The translations under genes and the position numbers were made by a program. Positions 9,900-20,074 of a DNA stretch of 64,000 nt are shown here, piece by piece. The DNA lies in NCBI GenBank assembly GCA_041399205.1, contig JAWKTK010000007.1, forward strand, positions 1 through 64,000. The letters are read 5' to 3'. A model generated the notes under the pieces. That model was given only the letters and a program-made list of their open reading frames with translations. It made no database searches and had not been told where the DNA came from. Within the stretch, counting starts at the first letter, position 1. Every line of letters begins with the position of its first letter. The DNA comes from JAGQOZ01 sp041399205. Lineage in GTDB: Bacteria > Planctomycetota > Planctomycetia > Pirellulales > Pirellulaceae.

Positions 9900-10619
9900 A
9901 TGTTTTCAAAGCTAACGAAATCGATGGATTCGATCCTCTACCCCAATTCTCCAGATCATTGGGACGTCATTCGATTTGCCGAATATGTGGCGGATCACGT
10001 CCAGCCGGAGCATGCCGTGTTGGACTTTGGCTGCGGTCGAGGCCGTTATGAGCTGTTTGACTTTCGGGATCGAGCCAAATTCTGTGCTGGCGTCGACGTG
10101 GATCCAGATTGCCTACAAAACACGCAGGTCCACGAAGCTAAACTGATTGACGAAACAGGTCGCATCCCTTTTTCGGACGGAACATTTGATCTGATTTTTT
10201 CGTCAAGCGTTCTAGAGCACGTAGAAAAACCGCGAGATGTATTTGCCGAATTGGCTCGAGTATTAAAACCGGGTGGCCTACTTCTTGCTCGCACGCCCAG
10301 CCGCTTTCACTACGCCATGCTCGGCGCGAACCTGGCCCCCACTTGGTTTCACGAATGGTATAACAAAATGCGAGGACGCGAAGTTTGCGACACGTTTCCA
10401 ACTTATTATCGCTGCAATTCGAAAGCACAGGTCAACGCAGCCGCCGAAGGCACCGGTTTGACTGTTCAAGAAATTGCGTTTTGGGAAAGCCGCCCCGAAT
10501 ACCTGCGATTCAATCCAGCCACGTACCTAGCAGGATTCGCCTATGAACGGATTGTCAATTCCAGCAAGATCTTTGAACCTCTTCGCGCTGTGTTGGTAAT
10601 GAAGCTGCAGAAGGCGTGA
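9900..10619 (+). CDS. Class I SAM-dependent methyltransferase
   Basis: 239-residue soluble methyltransferase of the Methyltransf_11 type. Motif I is VLDFGCGRGRYE (about residues 40-51), motif II is the acidic GVDVDPD, and the post-I region FDLIFSSSVLEHVEKP followed by ARVLKPGGLLLARTPS is characteristic. The C-terminal third (WHEWYNK-like segment and AYERIVNSS) resembles methyltransferases acting on lipids, quinones or glycans, but the substrate cannot be read from sequence. Converges with argJ, with 6 bases between stop codons. Confidence 0.85.
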   Translation: MFSKLTKSMDSILYPNSPDHWDVIRFAEYVADHVQPEHAVLDFGCGRGRYELFDFRDRAKFCAGVDVDPDCLQNTQVHEAKLIDETGRIPFSDGTFDLIFSSSVLEHVEKPRDVFAELARVLKPGGLLLARTPSRFHYAMLGANLAPTWFHEWYNKMRGREVCDTFPTYYRCNSKAQVNAAAEGTGLTVQEIAFWESRPEYLRFNPATYLAGFAYERIVNSSKIFEPLRAVLVMKLQKA

Positions 10620-10625
10620 CAAGCC

Positions 10626-11822
10626 CTACGTTCGGTAGTCCGCGTTCAAACGGATGTATTCGGCCGTCATGTCGCAAGTCCAAAAGGTGATTCCGGCTTC
10701 TCCTTCGCCAAATTCTAAGTCAATCTCTGTCACTCGTTGATTTCGAATCGAATCAGAAACGGACACTTCATCAAAACCGACCGGCGTTCCGTGTTCATAC
10801 AACAGCGTACCGTTCAGAAACAAACGCACGGCTTGCGGGTCGAATTCCACATCCGCGTAGCCCGCTGCAGAAACAATGCGGCCCCAATTCGGATCGGCGC
10901 CGTGGATAGCCGTTTTTACGAGCGCGCTATCCGCCACCGACTTGGCAATCAAATATGCGTCTTCTCGGCAAGCGAGCCCCTTGATTCGAATTTCAATCAA
11001 ATGCGTAGCACCTTCGCCGTCATTCGGAATCGACTTGGCCAGTTCAATGCATACCTGTCGAACGCCTTCAGCAAACGCAGCCAGCTGAGCTCCTTGTAGC
11101 GATTGAGTACTTGCGTTGCCCGATGCCAACAGCAAGACAGTATCATTGGTGCTGGTGTGTCCTTCCACGGAAATGCAATTGAAGCTGTCCGCCACGGCCG
11201 ACGAAAGTACCGACTGAGCATCATTTTCTGTCAAATTCGCATCAGTCAGAATGACGCCCAGCATCGTGGCCATATTCGGGCCAATCATCGCCGCTCCTTT
11301 GGCCAGCCCTGTGATCTGAACGGTTTGTCCACCACCAACATCTACCGTGGCCTGAGCCAACTTGTGATGATTGTCGGTGGTCATCATGCCTTTGGCAGCG
11401 TTGATCAGCGACGTTTCATCATGCCCTAGTACATCGGCAGCGGCAGCGATTCCCTTGGAAATGACATTCATAGGCATCAATTCGCCGATGACGCCCGTGG
11501 AAAGGACCAGAAATTCTTCCGCGTCGGCGCCAACGGAAGCGGCGGCAATTCGAGCCATATCGGCTACGTCTTGTTCGCCTTGCGAACCAGTACAAGCATT
11601 GGCGTTACCCGAATTAATCACCACACCTCGAATTTGCGAAGACGGCGTTCTGGCTCGATCCCAGCCCACTGGCGCCGCGAAAACTCGATTCTGCGTATAA
11701 ACTCCGCCAGCCACACATGCCGAATCTGCCACAATCATCGACAGATCCAACTTGGTGGTCCCTTTCTTTACGCCGCAGTGGACTCCGGCTGCAGAAAATC
11801 CAGCGGGCAGAGAAGTCTCCAT
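10626..11822 (-). CDS. argJ: Glutamate N-acetyltransferase / amino-acid acetyltransferase ArgJ
   Basis: Moves the acetyl group from N-acetylornithine to glutamate and, in bifunctional enzymes, also acetylates glutamate with acetyl-CoA; arginine biosynthesis, cytoplasm. Full length at 398 residues. The autocleavage site that produces alpha and beta chains is in GPNMATMLGV (Thr of ATML is the nucleophile), and STGVIGELMPM and DPNWGRI are present. The gene lies 73 bases downstream of argC on the same strand, a normal argCJ arrangement, so acetyl cycling of the pathway is encoded here; argB and argD are not in the window. Confidence 0.96.
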   Translation of the reverse strand: METSLPAGFSAAGVHCGVKKGTTKLDLSMIVADSACVAGGVYTQNRVFAAPVGWDRARTPSSQIRGVVINSGNANACTGSQGEQDVADMARIAAASVGADAEEFLVLSTGVIGELMPMNVISKGIAAAADVLGHDETSLINAAKGMMTTDNHHKLAQATVDVGGGQTVQITGLAKGAAMIGPNMATMLGVILTDANLTENDAQSVLSSAVADSFNCISVEGHTSTNDTVLLLASGNASTQSLQGAQLAAFAEGVRQVCIELAKSIPNDGEGATHLIEIRIKGLACREDAYLIAKSVADSALVKTAIHGADPNWGRIVSAAGYADVEFDPQAVRLFLNGTLLYEHGTPVGFDEVSVSDSIRNQRVTEIDLEFGEGEAGITFWTCDMTAEYIRLNADYRT

Positions 11823-11895
11823 GTTTTCATTCCTTCATCGATTGTTTGACAATGTTATAGCAACCCCAGTGTCATGTCCCAGCCGAACATCAGGT

Positions 11896-12876
11896 TCATG
11901 TTTTGCACGGCAGCATGGACGCGCGCTTGATCAAGTTATCAATGCAACTGATCAGCACAATTCGCTGATTGACAATCCGAACCGTCATGTGGCAGAAGTT
12001 GGTGCCGCTAACGTGTTTGGTGGCCGGAAGGTGATCGACGACTTGAACAAAGGGCGAACCATCGTAGGCTTTTCGCAGTTCGGCCATGACCGCTTCTTGC
12101 GTGACATTTCCCTTCGGTTTTACGTAGGCCGTGGTCAAGATGCCTCGATCCATCGGCACCAAATGCGGCGTAAAAATCAGATCCACACTTTCGCCAGCCA
12201 ACGTCGACAAGACTTGTTGAATTTCCGGCATGTGCCGATGCTGTCCCACTCCGTAAGCCGCAAAACTTTCATTGCATTCCGGAAACAAGGTGGCCAACTT
12301 GGGCGACCGCCCTGCCCCGCTGACACCGCTTTTGGAATCAATCACGATGTCTTGCGGCGAAGCAATTCCGGCTTTTAGTAGCGGACCAATTGCCAAAATG
12401 GCCGAAGTAGGATAACAGCCGGGATTAGCCACCAAACGAGCTTCCCGAATGCTGTCAGCAAACCATTCGCCCAGACCATACGGAGTCGCACCAACTCGTT
12501 GCGGATCGGGATGCGTCACGCCATACCAATGTTCATACACGGCCAAATCTGTCAGGCGATAGTCCGCACTAAAGTCCACCACTTTAATTCGATCGGAAGC
12601 GGCCAGAATCTCGGCAACCGTCTCCGCCGACGCGGCATGTGGCAGGCAGCTGAAGACGATATCGGCCGAATCGACCACTTGCTGCACATCGGGCTGTGTC
12701 AATCGCAGATCCAGCAAGCCCGTCAACGAAGGATGCACGGCCGACACATGAGGCGAATCTTCTTGGCGACTGGTCAAGCAACTGATTTCCACATGCGGAT
12801 GCCGCAGCAGCAGCTTGATCAGCTCGTACGCGGTATATCCGGTAGCTCCCAAAATGGCGGCTCGAATCATCGTCAT
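11896..12876 (-). CDS. argC: N-acetyl-gamma-glutamyl-phosphate reductase ArgC
   Basis: NADPH-dependent reduction of N-acetylglutamyl phosphate to the semialdehyde, third step of arginine synthesis. MTMIRAAILGATGYTAYEL gives the Rossmann nucleotide-binding start; the catalytic cysteine is in VANPGCYPT, and HRHMPEIQQ and FTPHLVPMDRGI are family signatures. The frame is open to 13029, but ATG 12876 (or 12870) gives the expected 326 residues and places the Rossmann strand at the N-terminus. First gene of an argC-argJ pair. Confidence 0.95.
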   Translation of the reverse strand: MTMIRAAILGATGYTAYELIKLLLRHPHVEISCLTSRQEDSPHVSAVHPSLTGLLDLRLTQPDVQQVVDSADIVFSCLPHAASAETVAEILAASDRIKVVDFSADYRLTDLAVYEHWYGVTHPDPQRVGATPYGLGEWFADSIREARLVANPGCYPTSAILAIGPLLKAGIASPQDIVIDSKSGVSGAGRSPKLATLFPECNESFAAYGVGQHRHMPEIQQVLSTLAGESVDLIFTPHLVPMDRGILTTAYVKPKGNVTQEAVMAELRKAYDGSPFVQVVDHLPATKHVSGTNFCHMTVRIVNQRIVLISCIDNLIKRASMLPCKT

Positions 12877-13162
12877 TCCCAACTTCGTTCCATGGCAAAA
12901 GCGACGTAAAATCGACATTTTTCGCAAACACCGATGTTTATATCGCTGCTGACTTGCTTCGGCTAGACCAGTCGTTGCAGTTGGCTGAACGGACAACACG
13001 TCGTTTTGGCCGGTTCGCAGAAAACTCAAGCTCGCGTTTCGAACTCGCTTCCACCCACTACCTGTGGTCGCCGGTTTCCGCCGCGTCAGTCGTCCAGTAA
13101 CCTATGCGAAAGACACGAATCCAATCTGCTCAAACTTTTTCCGCACATACCGAGGCCATTCT
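12877..13162. promoter_or_regulatory. Divergent intergenic region between argC and polA
   Basis: 286 bases separating two divergently read genes, so it must hold both promoters. Both flanking frames happen to be open through parts of it, but neither extension has similarity to its family. I cannot point to convincing -35/-10 boxes or an arginine operator. Confidence 0.4.
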
Positions 13163-15955
13163 GTGAATTTGCTAGACGGAAACAAGCGACTTTTCCTACT
13201 GGACGGCATGGCATTAATTTACCGCGCGCATTTCGGGCTGATTCGGAGTCCTCGCTACACGTCCAGCGGTCTCTGTACGTCCGCTGTATTTGGTTTCGCC
13301 AACACGTTGTTGGATTTACTGGATCGAGAACAACCTTCGCACATCGGTGTTGCCTTTGATACCGCAGAACCAACACATCGTCACGAAGAGTTTGCAGACT
13401 ACAAGGCTCAGCGAGAAGCGATGCCAGAAGACTTGAGCCAGCAGATTCCCTATGTCTTCAAACTACTGGATGCCATGCACATTCCGGTGATTCGGCAGCC
13501 TGGCTTTGAAGCGGACGACATCATCGGCACGCTGGCCAAGCAAGCTGCGGACGACAGCTTCATCACCTACATGGTCACGCCGGATAAAGATTACCATCAA
13601 CTGGTCAATGACAAGACATTGGTCTATAAGCCAGGACGGCAAGGCGGCACCTTTGAGATCATGGGAATCCCCGAAGTCTTAGAACGCTGGCAAGTGGAAC
13701 GAGTAGACCAGGTGATTGACATCTTGGGTTTGATGGGCGATTCATCTGACAACATTCCAGGCATTCCCGGTATCGGTGAAAAGACGGCGCAGAAACTAAT
13801 TGCACAGTTTGATTCCGTCGAAGGATTGTTGGATAACACCGACAAGCTGAAAGGGAAGCAAAAGGAACGAGTGATCGAATTCGCCGAACAAGCTCGTCTG
13901 TCCAAACGTTTGGTCACCATCATTACCGACGTGCCGCACGAAATCACTTGGGAATGTTTGGTTCGCGATCCTATTGACGAAGAAGCGCTCAAGTCGCTGT
14001 TCTTGGAATTGGAATTTGAAACGCTGGGCAGGCGACTCTTTGGCAAGAAGTTCTCGACGGCCGGCGCCAAAGCGGCAAACCTGCGTCATCGTCGGGAAGT
14101 GGAAATTCAGAAATCGTTGTTTGATACGGACGAACTGGAGGTCCAAAAACTAGCCGACGTGCGGCACGAATACAAGCTGATTCGCACCACCGAAGAACGT
14201 CAATCGCTGCTGAAAGAATTGCAGGACCAATCTGAATTCTGTTTCGACTTGGAAACTACCGGCCTGGACGCTCGAGAAGTCACGCCGATTGGCCTGGCCA
14301 TCTGCTATCAGCCGCATCAAGCGTATTTCGTTGTCTGCCCAGAAGACGACGACGATGCAACCGCAGTGCTACGTGAATTCGACCCGCTTTGGCAGAACGC
14401 GAACATCAAGAAGATTGGGCATAACCTCAAGTACGACCTGACGGTACTCAAATGGCACGGCATCGACGTCGCAGGTGAACTGATGGACACCATGCTGGCT
14501 CATTCGATGAAAGAACCGGAAATCAAACACGGCTTGGATTACTTGGCCAAACTGTACCTCAACTACGAACCGATTCCCATCAGTCAGTTGATTGGTGAAA
14601 AAGGTTCGGAACAGAAATCCATGCGAGACGTGCCGATTGAACAGCTGGCCGACTACGCTTGCGAAGACGCCGACGTCACGTATCAAGTCTACCAAGTGAT
14701 TACGCCCGATATCAAAGAACGAGGCGTCGATCGCGTGTGTTACGAAGTGGAATGTCCGTTGATTCCCGTGTTGGTGGATATGGAGCACGAAGGAATTCGG
14801 ATTGATTCCGCCGCACTGGAACAGCAATCGGAACAACTGGCAGAAGAGATTGCCGAACTGCAGAGCCAGATCTATTCGGCGGCCGGGCGAGAATTCAATA
14901 TTGATTCGCCCAAACAGTTAGGGGAAATCTTGTATGAAGAACTCCAATTAGACGACAAGCCCAAAAAGACCAAGACCGGCCAATATTCGACTCGCGAACA
15001 AGAACTTCTGCGACTCGCTTCCAAGCACAAAATCGTGGAAGACGTCTTGGAATATCGGAACGCCGTGAAACTGAAGTCGGTTTACTTGGATCAACTACCT
15101 CAAGCGGTGAATCCCCAGACCGGACGGATGCACACGCACTACAGTCAGTCTTGGACAGCTACAGGCCGCATGCAGTCCAACAATCCCAATTTGCAAACGA
15201 TTCCGATTCGCAAGCAACGAGGTCGAGGTATCCGGGCGGCGTTTATTGCCAGAAATGATGACTATCGAATTCTATCCGCTGACTATTCGCAAATCGAACT
15301 GCGCATCATGGCCGAATTGAGCGGTGACACCGGCATGCTGGAAGCGTTTCAGTCGAACGCTGACATTCACACCATTACAGCATCCAAGGTTTACAAAGTG
15401 GCTCCGGACGAAGTGACTCGAGCCATGCGAGACAAGGCCAAGACAGTCAACTTTGGCATCATCTACGGGATTTCTGCGTTTGGTTTGCAGCAGCGTCTGA
15501 ATATTCCTCGTCAAGAAGCTTCTGAAGTGATCAAGAACTATTTTGAAAAGTATCCGGGCGTTCAGGACTACATTGACAAGACCATTGCGTTTGCCAAGGA
15601 ACATGGCTATGTGAAAACGTTGACGGGCCGTCGACGTTATTTGCGCGACATCAATTCGCGCAACAATTCGATTCGCAGCACGGCGGAACGCTTGGCCATG
15701 AATAGCCCCATCCAAGGCACCGCGGCTGACATGCTGAAGCTGGCGATGATCAAGGTGCACGACATCCTTCGTACCCATCAATTCAAAACCAAGATGTTAT
15801 TGACCGTGCACGACGAAATTGTGTTCGACTTGTTCATAGAGGAACAGGACACGGTCATGCCGCTGATCAAAGAAGCCATGCAAACCGCCCTTCCCATGCA
15901 AGTACCCATCGTTGTAGAAATGGGCGTGGGGAAAAACTGGCTGGAAGCGCACTAA
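13163..15955 (+). CDS. polA: DNA polymerase I
   Basis: Replication and repair polymerase that removes RNA primers and fills gaps. Three domains in order: 5'-3' exonuclease (about residues 1-300, LFLLDGMALIYRAHF, EADDIIGTLA, GDSSDNIPGIPGIGEKTA); 3'-5' exonuclease with intact catalytic residues (FDLETTGLD, GHNLKYDL, YACEDADVTYQ); and the family A polymerase domain with motif A DYSQIELRIMAEL, motif B RDKAKTVNFGIIYG and motif C TVHDEIVFD. GTG 13163 gives 930 residues, close to E. coli Pol I; the longer open frame from 13064 adds no recognisable sequence. The gene is 2.8 kb without a frameshift, unlike many neighbours. All three activities look functional. Confidence 0.95.
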   Translation: MNLLDGNKRLFLLDGMALIYRAHFGLIRSPRYTSSGLCTSAVFGFANTLLDLLDREQPSHIGVAFDTAEPTHRHEEFADYKAQREAMPEDLSQQIPYVFKLLDAMHIPVIRQPGFEADDIIGTLAKQAADDSFITYMVTPDKDYHQLVNDKTLVYKPGRQGGTFEIMGIPEVLERWQVERVDQVIDILGLMGDSSDNIPGIPGIGEKTAQKLIAQFDSVEGLLDNTDKLKGKQKERVIEFAEQARLSKRLVTIITDVPHEITWECLVRDPIDEEALKSLFLELEFETLGRRLFGKKFSTAGAKAANLRHRREVEIQKSLFDTDELEVQKLADVRHEYKLIRTTEERQSLLKELQDQSEFCFDLETTGLDAREVTPIGLAICYQPHQAYFVVCPEDDDDATAVLREFDPLWQNANIKKIGHNLKYDLTVLKWHGIDVAGELMDTMLAHSMKEPEIKHGLDYLAKLYLNYEPIPISQLIGEKGSEQKSMRDVPIEQLADYACEDADVTYQVYQVITPDIKERGVDRVCYEVECPLIPVLVDMEHEGIRIDSAALEQQSEQLAEEIAELQSQIYSAAGREFNIDSPKQLGEILYEELQLDDKPKKTKTGQYSTREQELLRLASKHKIVEDVLEYRNAVKLKSVYLDQLPQAVNPQTGRMHTHYSQSWTATGRMQSNNPNLQTIPIRKQRGRGIRAAFIARNDDYRILSADYSQIELRIMAELSGDTGMLEAFQSNADIHTITASKVYKVAPDEVTRAMRDKAKTVNFGIIYGISAFGLQQRLNIPRQEASEVIKNYFEKYPGVQDYIDKTIAFAKEHGYVKTLTGRRRYLRDINSRNNSIRSTAERLAMNSPIQGTAADMLKLAMIKVHDILRTHQFKTKMLLTVHDEIVFDLFIEEQDTVMPLIKEAMQTALPMQVPIVVEMGVGKNWLEAH

Positions 15956-16233
15956 CTTTTCGTACGTGAATCTAGTGCAAAGGTTAACGACAAAGCACTT
16001 GCCACGCAAACTGCACGGAAAGCAGGCCGTGGCCGCAGTTTCGCTAGCACTCTCAACCAGTGTATTCTGAAAAATTTGTGGCCAGTTCGCGTAAAGTCGA
16101 TATTGGCAAGTTCTGGCAGATTGAAAACAATACGCCAGTTCAAAGCCTGCTGGCAACCATGGCTGGAATTTGCACGTCGCTAATCCGTTACTAGCAGGCA
16201 GTTATACTCGCCAAGACATCACGGAAGATTGTC

Positions 16234-17335
16234 ATGATTCCATTCATCGACCTCGCGGCGCAGCAGAAGCGCATCAAGCCTCAGATAGACGAAGCGATTC
16301 AACGAGTCTTACAACATGGAAGTTACATCCTTGGTCCCGAAGTAACGGAACTGGAACAGAAACTCGCAAGCTACGTAGGCGTCAAACACTGCGTAACGGT
16401 TTCCTCGGGAACGGACTCGCTGCTGATCGCCATGATGGCATTGGGCATCCAACCAGGTGATGAAGTCATCACGGTTCCGTTCACGTGGATATCAACGGCA
16501 GAAACTATTGCGTTGCTGGGCGCAAAGCCAGTGTTTGTCGATGTAGACGAAGCCACGTTCAATATGGATCCCGTCAAGCTGGAAGCCGCTATTAGTAGCC
16601 GAACCAAGGCCATCATGCCCGTGGGTATCTTCGGACAAACGGCCGACATGCAAGCGATTAATTCCATAGCAGATCGACATGGCCTCCCGGTGATTGAAGA
16701 CGCGGCACAGTGTTTCGGTGCCACCCATCATGGCGTCAAATCGTGTTCGCTGTCGACCATTGGAAGTACGTCCTTTTTCCCTTCCAAACCATTGGGCTGC
16801 TACGGTGATGGTGGAGCGTTATTCACCAGTGATGATGAATTGGCAGAAAAGTTTCGATATATTCGCGTCCACGGACAGGAGCGAAAACACTATCACCCGA
16901 TGCTGGGTATCAACGGGCGGATGGACACACTACAAGCTGCGATCCTGATGCCCAAACTAGAAATCTTTGACGAAGAAATTGCATTGCGACAACAGAGTCG
17001 CCGACGCCTATGAACAACTCTTAGCGGAAGGAGACTCGGTGCGGTGTCCACAGGTTGCGGAATACAACACGTCTGTCTGGGCACAGTACACCATTCGCAC
17101 TCAAGACCGAGAGGGCCTCTGCAAGGAACTAAGCGAAAGCGGAATTCCGTCCGTTGCGTACTATGCAGTTCCATTGCACCTTCAACCAGTGTTTTCTGAC
17201 CTGGGATATTCTGCGGGTGATTTCCCGGTAGCCGAAGCAATAGCCAACGACACGCTCAGTTTGCCTATGAGCCCCTACTTAGCTAAGAGCGACATTGACC
17301 GTATTGCCAGCGTTATTCGCGGCGTTCTTGTCTAA
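16234..17335 (+). CDS. DegT/DnrJ/EryC1/StrS aminotransferase, WbpE-like (frameshifted)
   Basis: PLP-dependent sugar aminotransferase. The sequence follows WbpE (UDP-2-acetamido-2-deoxy-ribo-hexuluronate aminotransferase) closely: MIPFIDLAAQQKRIKPQI, HGSYILGPEVTELE, VIEDAAQCFGA, and the PLP lysine in FFPSKPLGCYGDGGA. The second half (VADAYEQLLAEG to the end) is in another frame; one missing base near 17000 restores continuity and a total of about 366 residues. A GGAAG ribosome site precedes ATG 16234. It is followed after 61 bases by a WbpA-like dehydrogenase, so both probably make an amino- or diamino-uronic acid for surface polysaccharide. The 278 bases upstream hold no gene. Confidence 0.88.
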
Positions 17336-17396
17336 CCGTTCCAACTAGCTGCTCAAAGCGGGTTGTCGTACTAACAAAGATTCACGGAGGAATCCC

Positions 17397-18752
17397 TTGT
17401 CCACTGCCATTAAAAACACTCCATCTGCGCATTTTTCTGCACTGGATTCCCTGTCTGGCAAGATTGACAACCAAACAGCCATCATTGGCGTGATCGGCCT
17501 GGGCTATGTCGGCCTGCCGCTCATTCATGCCTTTGTTGCCAAAGGTTGGCACACCATGGGATTCGATGTTAGTGCTGAACGAGTCGATTCGCTTCAAAAC
17601 GGCAAAGCGTACATCAAGCACATCCCGGATGAATGGGTTCAGGATTGGCTGGAGCAAGACATGTTCGAACCTACGGCGGACATGCATCGATTGGCCGAAG
17701 CGGACGTCTTACTGATTTGCGTTCCCGCCACTAACATCCACTCAGGGCCCGATCTTTCTTACGTCGAATCAACCACTCGGCAAATTGCCAAATCTCTTCG
17801 GCCCGGCCAACTGATTGTCTTGGAGAGCACCACCTATCCCGGGACAACTCGAGATGTCATGCTGCCGATCTTGTTGGAAACGGGGCTCAAAGCGGGCGAA
17901 GACTTCTTCTTAGCGTACAGCCCGGAACGAGAAGACCCGGGAAATCCCAATTTTTCCGCCAGTGGCATCCCCAAGGTCGTTGGCGGCTATGATTTGGACA
18001 GTTTGAAATTGGCGTGCGATGTCTATTCTCAGGCGGTTGTGGAAGTTGTCCCGGTTTCTTCGTGCGAAGTAGCCGAAGCTTGCAAGATATTGGAGAACAC
18101 CTATCGCAGCGTGAACATCGCCATGGTGAACGAATTGAAAATCTTGTTCGATCGACTCGGCATTGACATTTGGGAAGTTATCAACGCCGCCAAATCCAAG
18201 CCCTTTGGTTTTCAGCCATTCTACCCGGGCCCCGGTCTCGGCGGACACTGCATTCCCATCGATCCGTTCTATCTAAGCTGGCTGGCAAGGAAACATGAAT
18301 TGTCTACTCGCTTCATTGAACTTGCCGGAGAAGTCAACACGTCCATGCCCAAGTACGTGATTTCGAAAGTCATGGAAGCGTTAAACGATGTCGGCAAGCC
18401 GGTTCGAGGTAGCAAGATCTGCTTACTGGGTGTCGCGTACAAAAAAGATGTCGACGATCCTCGTGAAAGCCCGTCGTTCAAGCTGATGGAACTCCTGCAA
18501 AACGCCGGTGCAGAACTCAGTTACAATGACCCTCATGTCCCGACACTCCCCTGCATGCGCCAATATGACTTCCCTCAGATGCACAGCCAACAGCTAACCA
18601 GCGTTACGGCATCCCAAGACCTGGTCTTGATTGCCACCGACCATTCGGCGTACGACTACAAATTCATAGTCGACCACGCTCAAGTAGTTGTGGACACCCG
18701 AAACGCAACCGCAGGCGTCTCCAAGCACCGCCATAAGATTGTCAGGGCCTAA
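17397..18752 (+). CDS. Nucleotide sugar dehydrogenase, UDP-GlcNAc 6-dehydrogenase (WbpA) type
   Basis: NAD-dependent oxidation of a UDP-sugar C6 alcohol to the uronic acid. 451 residues: Rossmann domain with IGVIGLGYVGLPL, central domain with LVVLESTTYPGTT-like and SPEREDPGNP, the EVAEACKILENTYRSVNIA helix, the catalytic Cys in PGPGLGGHCIPIDPFYLSW, and the C-terminal UDP-binding domain with LLGVAYKKDVDDPRESPS. The SPEREDPGN form is typical of the WbpA/TviB branch rather than UDP-glucose dehydrogenase. A TTG start is preceded by ACGGAGGAA at a good distance. Paired with the aminotransferase upstream. Confidence 0.9.
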   Translation: MSTAIKNTPSAHFSALDSLSGKIDNQTAIIGVIGLGYVGLPLIHAFVAKGWHTMGFDVSAERVDSLQNGKAYIKHIPDEWVQDWLEQDMFEPTADMHRLAEADVLLICVPATNIHSGPDLSYVESTTRQIAKSLRPGQLIVLESTTYPGTTRDVMLPILLETGLKAGEDFFLAYSPEREDPGNPNFSASGIPKVVGGYDLDSLKLACDVYSQAVVEVVPVSSCEVAEACKILENTYRSVNIAMVNELKILFDRLGIDIWEVINAAKSKPFGFQPFYPGPGLGGHCIPIDPFYLSWLARKHELSTRFIELAGEVNTSMPKYVISKVMEALNDVGKPVRGSKICLLGVAYKKDVDDPRESPSFKLMELLQNAGAELSYNDPHVPTLPCMRQYDFPQMHSQQLTSVTASQDLVLIATDHSAYDYKFIVDHAQVVVDTRNATAGVSKHRHKIVRA

Positions 18753-18763
18753 ACGAACTGGAT

Positions 18764-19371
18764 CTAGGCACTAGCGGGCCGAACCAAATCAGACAATTCC
18801 GCCAACATCATCAGCGTCGCGCCCCAGATGCAATGTTGATTCCAGCGACAGAACCACAAACCGTAAGTGGCCTCCCGCACTACCTCCATCGAATCATGTA
18901 ATTCGCGGTTGTGAATCGCATTCAGTGGCAATTCAAACCAATCAGCCACTTCGTTGTTGGGCAAGAATTCAGGCGATTGGTCACAAACCGCCAGCCACGG
19001 TGTCACCCAGAAAATTGCTGTTGAAGATATGAATTTCAGTCAGTGGCCCCAGCACCGAGAAGTTGCTTGAGTCACGCCCGTCTCCTCGGCGAATTCGCCC
19101 GCGCGCTATGCAAACTATCTTCTCCCGGTTCAACCATGCCACCTGGCAAACAGACACCCGGATGATCAGGCATGTCCAACGGCCGCGGTGAGAGGCACCA
19201 TCCAATCGTCGCCACTGGGATAGACCAAAGCCAATACGGCAGCCTTTCGGACACCAACCGACGTCAAACCGTGACGCCCATAACCAATTTCCGGGAGCAA
19301 ATTTCGCTTGACTATCGCCCGGGCAGCGATTTTAGCCGCGACCGCAAGAGCCTTTCAATTTCACCGTTCAT
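18764..19371 (-). CDS. NUDIX hydrolase, CoA pyrophosphatase-like (frameshifted)
   Basis: Cleaves nucleoside-diphosphate derivatives; the CoA pyrophosphatase branch hydrolyses CoA. Starting at ATG 19371, the pieces read MNGEIERLLRSRLKSLPG, then GRHGLTSVGVRKAAVLALVY with WMVPLT, then PGVCLPGGMVEPGED (the front of the NUDIX box), a poorly preserved REFAEETG part, and finally TPWLAVCDQSPEFLPNNEV to the stop at 18764. At least four frame changes are needed, so either the sequence is error-rich here or the gene is decaying. Reconstructed length is about 200 residues, normal for the family. Converges with the WbpA-like gene, 11 bases away. Confidence 0.65.
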
Positions 19372-19606
19372 GGCTGAATTATCCCAGAAAAATCAGGGCC
19401 TAAAAAACCGACTTCGCAACAAGACGGTCAAATTCGTTAAATTCGAGCTGAATTTGCACAATCCCTCTTGTCAAAAATCCCTAATCGCTGGCACAATTCG
19501 TGATTCGAAATTAAGTGTTTTTGCGAATTATGGCTCGTAAAGTGCCGATTCGTGACAAAACTATTCGTATTGCAAGTTTCTGTTACTGTTTTTTGGGAGT
19601 GATCAA

Positions 19607-19789
19607 ATGCAATCTTCGGTTACCGTGTGGGAGGATGATGAAACCAATCGACGAGTCCATTTTGAAGTGTGCTACAAGGTAGACGCCGCTGGAATCGAAG
19701 TTTCCAAAGTCACTCCCACTCACGTTGAATTTCCTCACCAAGGCCGTACCGTTGGCGTTTGGACCAATTCGGGTCGCAAGTCCTACTGA
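19607..19789 (+). CDS. Small conserved-looking protein of unknown function
   Basis: 60 residues beginning MQSSVTVWEDDETNRR, with alternating charged and hydrophobic residues that suggest a small beta-sheet domain and no signal or membrane segment. ATG 19607 follows a GGGAGTGATCAA stretch that can serve as ribosome site. It stands alone between a reverse NUDIX gene and the PVC cytochrome gene; the 235 bases upstream and 285 downstream hold no other gene I can support. Coding status is inferred from the start context and amino acid pattern only. Confidence 0.5.
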   Translation: MQSSVTVWEDDETNRRVHFEVCYKVDAAGIEVSKVTPTHVEFPHQGRTVGVWTNSGRKSY

Positions 19790-20074
19790 CACAAGCTCGT
19801 AACAAAGCAGCCATTTTGACAACATGATTTCGCAGTTCGAACAGGAACATTTGACGCAAGCGTAGGCGGACGTCATACACATTCATGTGTCAACTGAAGA
19901 GAGATTCGAGTGGTCCCGCGTGATCGCTCGAACTTTTTTCATGCGCGCGGAAATTCCCGTAGCCTTCTTCTACATGGTAAACTCGGCTTCGTCCAAGATG
20001 TATTCCAGTCGATCTACATCGCCACTGGTTTCGTTCGCCAATCCATCCTCCTGCCTAACTGCCGCAAGGCCTGC

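Noticed and set aside
13064..13162. Longer N-terminus for DNA polymerase I
   Set aside because: Extra residues show no family similarity, and GTG 13163 gives the standard length.
15272..15781. Long reverse frame inside polA
   Set aside because: Antisense shadow of the polymerase domain; no start signal or family.
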